Below, piece after piece: positions 6,616-10,040 of a stretch of DNA of 10,040 nucleotides. Below the pieces are notes generated by a model that did no database searches, was not told the DNA's origin, and saw only the letters and a list, made by a program, of their open reading frames with translations. The position numbers and the translations under genes are program-made. Source of the DNA: Candidatus Omnitrophota bacterium (lineage in GTDB: Bacteria; Hinthialibacterota; Hinthialibacteria; OLB16); NCBI GenBank assembly GCA_020632575.1, contig JACKFH010000077.1, forward strand, positions 1 through 10,040. The letters run 5' to 3'. Every line of letters begins with the position of its first letter. Position 1 is the stretch's first letter.

Positions 6616-7086
6616 ATGACCTCCGAATCTGGAATCAGAGTTTACGCCGATACCTCCGTTTACGGAGGTTTCTTCGATGAGGAATTTGCCGCCCCAACCC
6701 AATTCTTTTTTCAACAGGTGCGAGAGGAAAGGTTCCGATTGGTGGATTCCCCGTTAATCGAGGATGAATTGGCCGAAGCTCCCGAAGCGGTCAGATCTCT
6801 CCACCAGGAATTCTCCATGCGTGGCGAGACAGCAACCTTGAACCAAGAGGCGGTCCAGTTGCAACTGGCCTACATTGAGGCTGGTGTGGTATCCCCAAAG
6901 TGGGAGGTGGACGCTCTTCATGTCGCGCTAGCGACAGTCCTGGGTTGCGAAATTGTTGTGAGTTGGAATTTCAAACACATCGTCCATTATGAGAAGATTG
7001 AGGGTTATAATGAGGTGAATGTGGCGAATGGGTATGGTCCCATTCGGATTCACACCCCTCAAGAGGTGATTTCGTATGAAGACTAA
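6616..7086 (+). CDS. PIN-domain protein, probable VapC-like ribonuclease toxin
   Basis: Predicted 156-residue PIN-fold nuclease. The first acidic residue of the active site is D12 in VYADTSVYGG, followed by an acidic cluster in SPLIEDELAEAP (E49/E51). The third is D99 in WEVDALHVALAT, and a distal motif VVSWNFKHIVHYEKI (114-128) occupies the place of the usual final acidic or polar residue (N118 is a candidate). PIN toxins cleave tRNA, rRNA or mRNA in a metal-dependent way. The next gene overlaps it by 11 bases and encodes a small charged protein of a type often found beside this PIN subtype, which suggests a toxin-antitoxin pair with the toxin first, the reverse of classical vapBC order. The start follows a short AAAGG. 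The RNA target is unknown. Confidence 0.8.
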   Translation: MTSESGIRVYADTSVYGGFFDEEFAAPTQFFFQQVREERFRLVDSPLIEDELAEAPEAVRSLHQEFSMRGETATLNQEAVQLQLAYIEAGVVSPKWEVDALHVALATVLGCEIVVSWNFKHIVHYEKIEGYNEVNVANGYGPIRIHTPQEVISYED

Positions 7087-7276
7087 AACGTTCGATTGCG
7101 TCGAAATGAAACGCCGAGGCGCGACCCGAATCCATGAAGCGATTAAGGATTTCACCTTCGAGGAGAAGGTCGCTTATTGGGAAAAACGGAGTCGGGAATA
7201 TCAGGAAGTCGTTCAGGAACGCAGGGCAACCAGGAGTGAGGGACCAGCTGAAGAGAGTGGCCTTAGACCCAAATGA
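7076..7276 (+). CDS. Small putative antitoxin partner of the PIN protein
   Basis: Predicted 66-residue charged protein. The N-terminal part MKTKTFDCVEMKRRGATRIHEAIKDFTFEEKVAYWEKRSRE resembles short proteins that, from memory, commonly follow PIN genes of this sort; I know no experimentally named family for it. It is predicted to be mostly helical, with an amphipathic segment around FTFEEKVAYWEKRSREYQEVVQ that could wrap the toxin. No DNA-binding fold is evident. The gene starts 11 bases inside the end of the PIN gene, behind a good RBS (AGAGGTG, 7062-7068, 7-base spacing). It ends with a 4-base ATGA overlap with the next gene, so the three are translated as one unit. The C-terminal 15-20 residues look unstructured. 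Confidence 0.7.
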   Translation: MKTKTFDCVEMKRRGATRIHEAIKDFTFEEKVAYWEKRSREYQEVVQERRATRSEGPAEESGLRPK

Positions 7277-7446
7277 CCAATCTAACACCTGTTCTTGTCC
7301 AATTTGCCGAGGGATTCGTTGGCTATGTCGAGGAACTTCCTGGAGCGAATATTCAAGGCGCAACAGTCGAGGAGTGTCGGGAGAATCTGAGCGAAGCAAT
7401 AGCGCTTGTCTTAGGAGCTCATGAAGAACTGAAAGATCAAAGGTAA
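7273..7446 (+). CDS. Short HicB-like protein, possibly C-terminally truncated
   Basis: This 57-residue gene begins with an ATG that overlaps the preceding stop (ATGA at 7273-7276). The sequence (VLVQFAEGFVGYVEELPGANIQGATVEECRENLSEAIALVLGAHEEL) matches the partial RNase H-like fold of HicB antitoxins: a strand, G-[YF]-V-x-[YE]-x-x-x-[LP]-x-G hairpin, QGAT turn and the helix EECRENLSEAIALVL. Typical relatives run some 10-15 residues further after this helix, while here a TAA follows directly. No HicA toxin gene follows in the 74 bases before the next gene. It may be a solo HicB, a second antitoxin-like member of the cassette, or the remainder of a hicBA pair. It has no strong RBS of its own and probably depends on translational coupling. 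Confidence 0.75.
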   Translation: MTNLTPVLVQFAEGFVGYVEELPGANIQGATVEECRENLSEAIALVLGAHEELKDQR

Positions 7447-7520
7447 ATGGATACCGCACCGTCCAATAGAAGGGAATTTGATTGGGGGGCGTCAAACTAT
7501 GCTAGGGTCTGAGCAAACAA

Positions 7521-8279
7521 TTGTCCCATAACCCCAAAACCATCGCCATCATCCCCGCCCGCATCGGCTCCGATGAAGTCTACGCCAAAGTCCTGGTCGA
7601 TATTGGCGGGAAGCCGGTGATCCAGCACGCCTATGAGCGAGCCAAAGAATCCGGAGTTTTCGATGAGATCCTGATCGCTGCGGACCATGAGCGAATTACA
7701 GAATCGGCGGAGGGTTTCGGAGCGAAGACTTATCTTACCAAGATGCAACACATTTGCGGAACGGATCGTTGCGCGGAGGCGGCGCGAGAGGTTTTCCCCG
7801 GCGCGAAAATCGTCGTGAATGTCCAAGCCGACGAACCTTTTATCAATCCCAGAATGCTACCCGTGGTTATTGAACCGTTGATCAATGAGGACTCCTGGCA
7901 AATGGTAACACTCTGCTGCCGATGTGTGGATGAAAAGGCAAAGGAGTTCATCTTTAATCCAAAGGTGGTTAAGAGCGAAAAGACCTCCCGAGCTCTCTAT
8001 TTCTCCCGCTCGGTCATCCCTTTCCCAAGAAGCGACCGGGAGATTCGCTACTTCCAGCATATCGGAGTTTACGCCTACCGCATGGAGGACCTCCAAAGGT
8101 TCGCCGAGTACGGTCCCTCCGAACTCGAACTCGCCGAGGAGCTCGAACAGCTCCGGGCATTGGAGATGGAGATGCGGGTGAAAGCGGTCGAGACGGATCT
8201 CGATTACCCGAGAATTTCGATCGACACCCAGGAGGACATCGAGAAGGCGCGAGCACTTTTCAATTCAGAAACCACGTGA
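7521..8279 (+). CDS. kdsB: KdsB-like 3-deoxy-manno-octulosonate cytidylyltransferase, variant CTP motif
   Basis: Predicted 252-residue cytoplasmic enzyme that would activate Kdo with CTP to CMP-Kdo for lipid A core assembly. Landmarks agree with the family: IIPAR (10-14), GGKPVIQHAYERA (29-41), ICGTDRCAEA (78-87), VNVQADEP (99-106, D104 as Mg ligand), RALYFSRSVIPFPR (157-170), QHIGVYAYR (179-187), ELEQLRALE (207-215) and ISIDTQEDIE (232-241, D235). The length is normal. Oddly, the phosphate-binding signature A-R-x-x-S-x-R-x-P-x-K reads A-R-I-G-S-D-E-V-Y-A-K: the second Arg is Glu and the Pro is Tyr, while K23 is kept. The nearest ATG is out of frame and stops soon, so TTG at 7521 is taken as the start, with only a weak AGGG upstream. 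It is flanked by TA genes on both sides. It could be a divergent Kdo enzyme or act on a related sugar acid. Confidence 0.78.
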   Translation: MSHNPKTIAIIPARIGSDEVYAKVLVDIGGKPVIQHAYERAKESGVFDEILIAADHERITESAEGFGAKTYLTKMQHICGTDRCAEAAREVFPGAKIVVNVQADEPFINPRMLPVVIEPLINEDSWQMVTLCCRCVDEKAKEFIFNPKVVKSEKTSRALYFSRSVIPFPRSDREIRYFQHIGVYAYRMEDLQRFAEYGPSELELAEELEQLRALEMEMRVKAVETDLDYPRISIDTQEDIEKARALFNSETT

Positions 8280-8308
8280 TTGTCGATGCCGGACAATTGC
8301 CGTACACT
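8280..8308 (+). promoter_or_regulatory. Candidate sigma70 promoter of the TacA/TacT pair
   Basis: TTGTCG (8280-8285) and TACACT (8303-8308) are separated by 17 bases, each a 4/6 match to the consensus boxes. Transcription would start near 8315, about 26 bases before the antitoxin ATG. The RBS AAAAGGA ends six bases before that ATG. The region round GTACACTGT is a plausible site for autorepression by the ribbon-helix-helix antitoxin. The -35 box begins one base after the kdsB-like stop codon, so the pair appears to be a self-contained unit. Confidence 0.5.
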
Positions 8309-8340
8309 GTGGATGAAGGATTAACGGAAAAGGATCCATC

Positions 8341-8628
8341 ATGCCCACTTTGAAGAAACAGGAAAAATCCGAGCGGCTCGAGGCTCGCATCACCCGGGAT
8401 CAGAAAGAGTTGTTCAAACGAGCGGCTCAAATACAGGGGCGATCTCTAACGGACTTCCTCGTTCAGGCCGCGTCGGATGCGGCGAACCGTGTTGTTCAGG
8501 AGGAACATATCCTGAATCTTGCTAGAGAGGACCAAGAGGCTCTCGTCAACGCCCTTTTGAATCCCCCCAAACCCAATGCGCGATTGAAGGCCGCGGTTGA
8601 GGATTACAGGAAGACGGTTCGGCAATAA
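8341..8628 (+). CDS. DUF1778/TacA-type ribbon-helix-helix antitoxin
   Basis: Predicted 95-residue antitoxin. Residues 10-52 fit a ribbon-helix-helix DNA-binding domain: strand ERLEARIT, helix RDQKELFKRAAQIQG and helix SLTDFLVQAASDAANRVV. The C-terminal half, REDQEALVNALLNPPKPNARLKAAVEDYRK (62-91), carries the NPPKPN turn and helix typical of TacA proteins, which in the known complexes covers the acetyltransferase toxin and blocks acetyl-CoA use. The ATG is preceded by a near-ideal RBS (AAAAGGA, six bases). Its TAA is directly followed by the toxin ATG with no gap, so the two are co-translated. The protein should dimerise and, with the toxin, repress the promoter just upstream. Confidence 0.92.
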   Translation: MPTLKKQEKSERLEARITRDQKELFKRAAQIQGRSLTDFLVQAASDAANRVVQEEHILNLAREDQEALVNALLNPPKPNARLKAAVEDYRKTVRQ

Positions 8629-9144
8629 ATGGTTCTTCCCGACCTCATTGTCGAAGAACTCGGTCGCCAGCATGATCGCTCGTCCTTCTCGTGCGGCGTG
8701 GAGGAATTGGACCGTTACATCCAAGAACAAGCCAGACAGGATGTGCGAAAAAGCGCATCGACCACTTTCGTGCTTATCCGTGAAGGATCGCCGAAAATCA
8801 TGGGTTACTACACTTTGTCGGCCTCGGGCGCTCGCCTGGTCGATTTCCCAGAGCCTATTGCGAAAAAACTTCCTCGATATCCACTTGTTCCGGCAATCCT
8901 TTTGGGTCGATTAGCCGTGGACAAGTCGCATAGCGGTGAAGGGTGCGGAAGAAAACTCATAGTCGATGGCATGAGGAGATGCTTGAAGATTCATGACATC
9001 GGCTGGGCGGTTTTATTGGTGGAGGCGAAAGACGAAAAAGCGGCGACTTACTATGAGAAGTTTGGGTTTTCCAGGTTTCCCAAAGATAAACGCCGACTCT
9101 ACATTCCCAGAAAGACAATCTCGCAACTTGGATTGGATCTGTAG
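8629..9144 (+). CDS. TacT-type GNAT acetyltransferase toxin
   Basis: Predicted 171-residue GNAT-fold toxin. Known TacT/AtaT-type toxins acetylate the amino group of the amino acid on charged tRNAs and so stop translation. The match to the family is strong over the whole length: FSCGVEELDRYIQEQARQD (20-38), TTFVLI, KIMGYYTLSASGARL (56-70), LLGRLAVDKSHSGEGCGRKLIVDGMRRCL (91-119), then LLVEAKDEKAATYYEKFGFSRFP (129-151). The acetyl-CoA pyrophosphate loop is G103-E-G-C-G-R108 (usual Q/R-x-x-G-x-G/A). Y141 or Y142 in ATYYEKFGF is the expected general-acid Tyr. No key residue appears lost, so it should be active when free of its antitoxin. It starts immediately after the antitoxin stop and ends 20 bases before a convergent gene. 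Confidence 0.92.
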   Translation: MVLPDLIVEELGRQHDRSSFSCGVEELDRYIQEQARQDVRKSASTTFVLIREGSPKIMGYYTLSASGARLVDFPEPIAKKLPRYPLVPAILLGRLAVDKSHSGEGCGRKLIVDGMRRCLKIHDIGWAVLLVEAKDEKAATYYEKFGFSRFPKDKRRLYIPRKTISQLGLDL

Positions 9145-9164
9145 TGCATACCGGAACGGACCTT

Positions 9165-10040
9165 TCACTCCCCCTCTAAATACTCAATCCGATACATCGA
9201 ACACCGGCTCCAAGTGTTCTGACACGCCTCCCGATCCAACCCGATCTCCTCGGATAACGAGAGTCGATGCAACAAGGTGAGCCCTGTCTTCCAATTCGGG
9301 TCGAAGGTCGGCGTCGGGTCATCCAATCGTTCAAACCGAAACAGATGGGTGGCCCCTCTTTCCCGATAAAAGGTGGGGCTGTTGTGTTTGCGGAAGGATT
9401 CGAGGCCGCGATCGTCGAGAAGGCCGCTTTGGTCGATGATGTAGAGGTCGGTTGTCATCGCGATGCCTCCGAGGTCAAAGGCAACGATGCGTGAATCCTC
9501 GGGCAAATTTCCCTCCGCCCACATCCCCATCGCCATGTGGAGATTCTGTATCCGTTCGATTCCCAGAGTCATCACATCCTTCCAAACAAGGAAGGAAACG
9601 GCGGTCGGAATGATGAGAATCACCACCCAAACGTAGGTCAACCGTTCAGCGATCCTCCTTCGTGGGGTATAGGCGTTCACTCCTTGAAGGTTCAGAGCAA
9701 AGCGGATGAGTTCCTGCCCCCCAAATGCTGTCCAGTAGGGAACGAGCAAGTAATTCATCGCCTGATACCGACCCGCGTGAGCGCCCGTGGGCAGAACCGC
9801 TGTATAGAGCAGGTTATGAAGAAAAGCCCAGATCGCGAGCAGGAAGATTGGATTCATGCGTCGCCAATATCCCGGCTGGAAAATCCGAATCGTGAAAACC
9901 AGGAATCCAATGAATGCGACGGCGGAAAACAGAAGCGACAATGGGTGAACTTCGGCTCCTCCCAGTGAGATCTGCCCCGGCAAAAAATTGTCCATCCAAT
10001 ACCAGTCGTGGATACGTTCAATCCATGAAACCACGAAACC
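9165..10040 (-). CDS. C-terminal part of a GT-C-like membrane glycosyltransferase (cut by window edge)
   Basis: The frame is open through the right end of the window; a GTG at 10034 is possible as a start but the frame continues to 10040, so the N-terminal part, including the catalytic acidic loops, is most likely outside. The visible 291 residues contain four hydrophobic segments (LSLLFSAVAFIGFLVFTI, IFLLAIWAFLHNLLYTAVLP, MNYLLVPYWTAFGG and LTYVWVVILIIPTAVSFLVW). A soluble domain of about 130 residues follows. The motif TGAHAGRYQAMNYLLVPYW resembles the late periplasmic R-Y-x-x-P loop and helix of ArnT/RgtA-like GT-C enzymes. The C-terminal domain (SRIVAFDLGGIAMTTDLYIIDQSGLLDDRGLESF, then FYRERGATHLFRFERLDD) is like the domain often found at the end of uncharacterised GT-C proteins. 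It is convergent with the GNAT toxin gene. It shares a layout with the protein at 2671-4323 but little clear sequence identity. Confidence 0.65.
   Translation of the reverse strand, partial: GFVVSWIERIHDWYWMDNFLPGQISLGGAEVHPLSLLFSAVAFIGFLVFTIRIFQPGYWRRMNPIFLLAIWAFLHNLLYTAVLPTGAHAGRYQAMNYLLVPYWTAFGGQELIRFALNLQGVNAYTPRRRIAERLTYVWVVILIIPTAVSFLVWKDVMTLGIERIQNLHMAMGMWAEGNLPEDSRIVAFDLGGIAMTTDLYIIDQSGLLDDRGLESFRKHNSPTFYRERGATHLFRFERLDDPTPTFDPNWKTGLTLLHRLSLSEEIGLDREACQNTWSRCSMYRIEYLEGE

Noticed and set aside
7447..7512. 21-codon frame starting directly after the HicB stop
   Set aside because: Too short, no similarity seen, no RBS; not supportable as a gene.

Overview
The window reads as a chromosomal segment of an uncultivated diderm (Gram-negative) bacterium of moderately high GC. 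The diderm reading rests on an outer-membrane barrel protein with a signal peptide and a C-terminal aromatic residue, a LolA-like periplasmic protein, and a KdsB-like CMP-Kdo synthetase, which points to lipopolysaccharide. A PhyH-type dioxygenase, GT-C membrane glycosyltransferases and several toxin-antitoxin (TA) modules are common in large environmental genomes (PVC, Poribacteria, Sumerlaeota, Omnitrophota and similar groups). I cannot assign a phylum from the sequence alone.

Layout, left to right. 51-1156 (-): a TorF/Gcw_chp-like outer-membrane protein with a clear ribosome binding site (RBS) and a strong terminator. 1262-2541 (-): a small DUF423 membrane protein downstream of a phytanoyl-CoA-dioxygenase-family enzyme, probably one operon. 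2671-4323 (+): a 550-residue GT-C (ArnT/PMT-like) membrane glycosyltransferase. 4312-4622: no convincing gene, but a dense array of about ten small hairpins between two convergent genes; the first hairpin holds the glycosyltransferase stop codon in its loop. 4636-5319 (-): a LolA-like exported protein. 5320-5597: a divergent intergenic region with a 32-bp inverted-repeat pair. 5598-6536 (+): an aldo/keto reductase with a complete catalytic tetrad. 6616-7446 (+): an overlapping three-gene TA-like cassette (PIN toxin, 66-residue putative antitoxin, short HicB-like protein). 7521-8279 (+): a KdsB-like nucleotidyltransferase. 8280-9144 (+): a TacA/TacT-type TA pair with its own promoter. 9165-10040 (-): the C-terminal part of a second GT-C-like membrane protein, cut by the window edge.

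Biological themes are envelope and glycan assembly (two GT-C proteins, KdsB-like enzyme, LolA-like protein, outer-membrane barrel) with stress/addiction modules inserted around the KdsB gene. The least ordinary element is the hairpin array: stems of different sequence but matched arms enclose a near-constant loop core, in both orientations. A related hairpin type sits in the inverted-repeat pair about 0.9 kb away. This looks like a REP-like structured repeat family and is the best candidate here for something undescribed.
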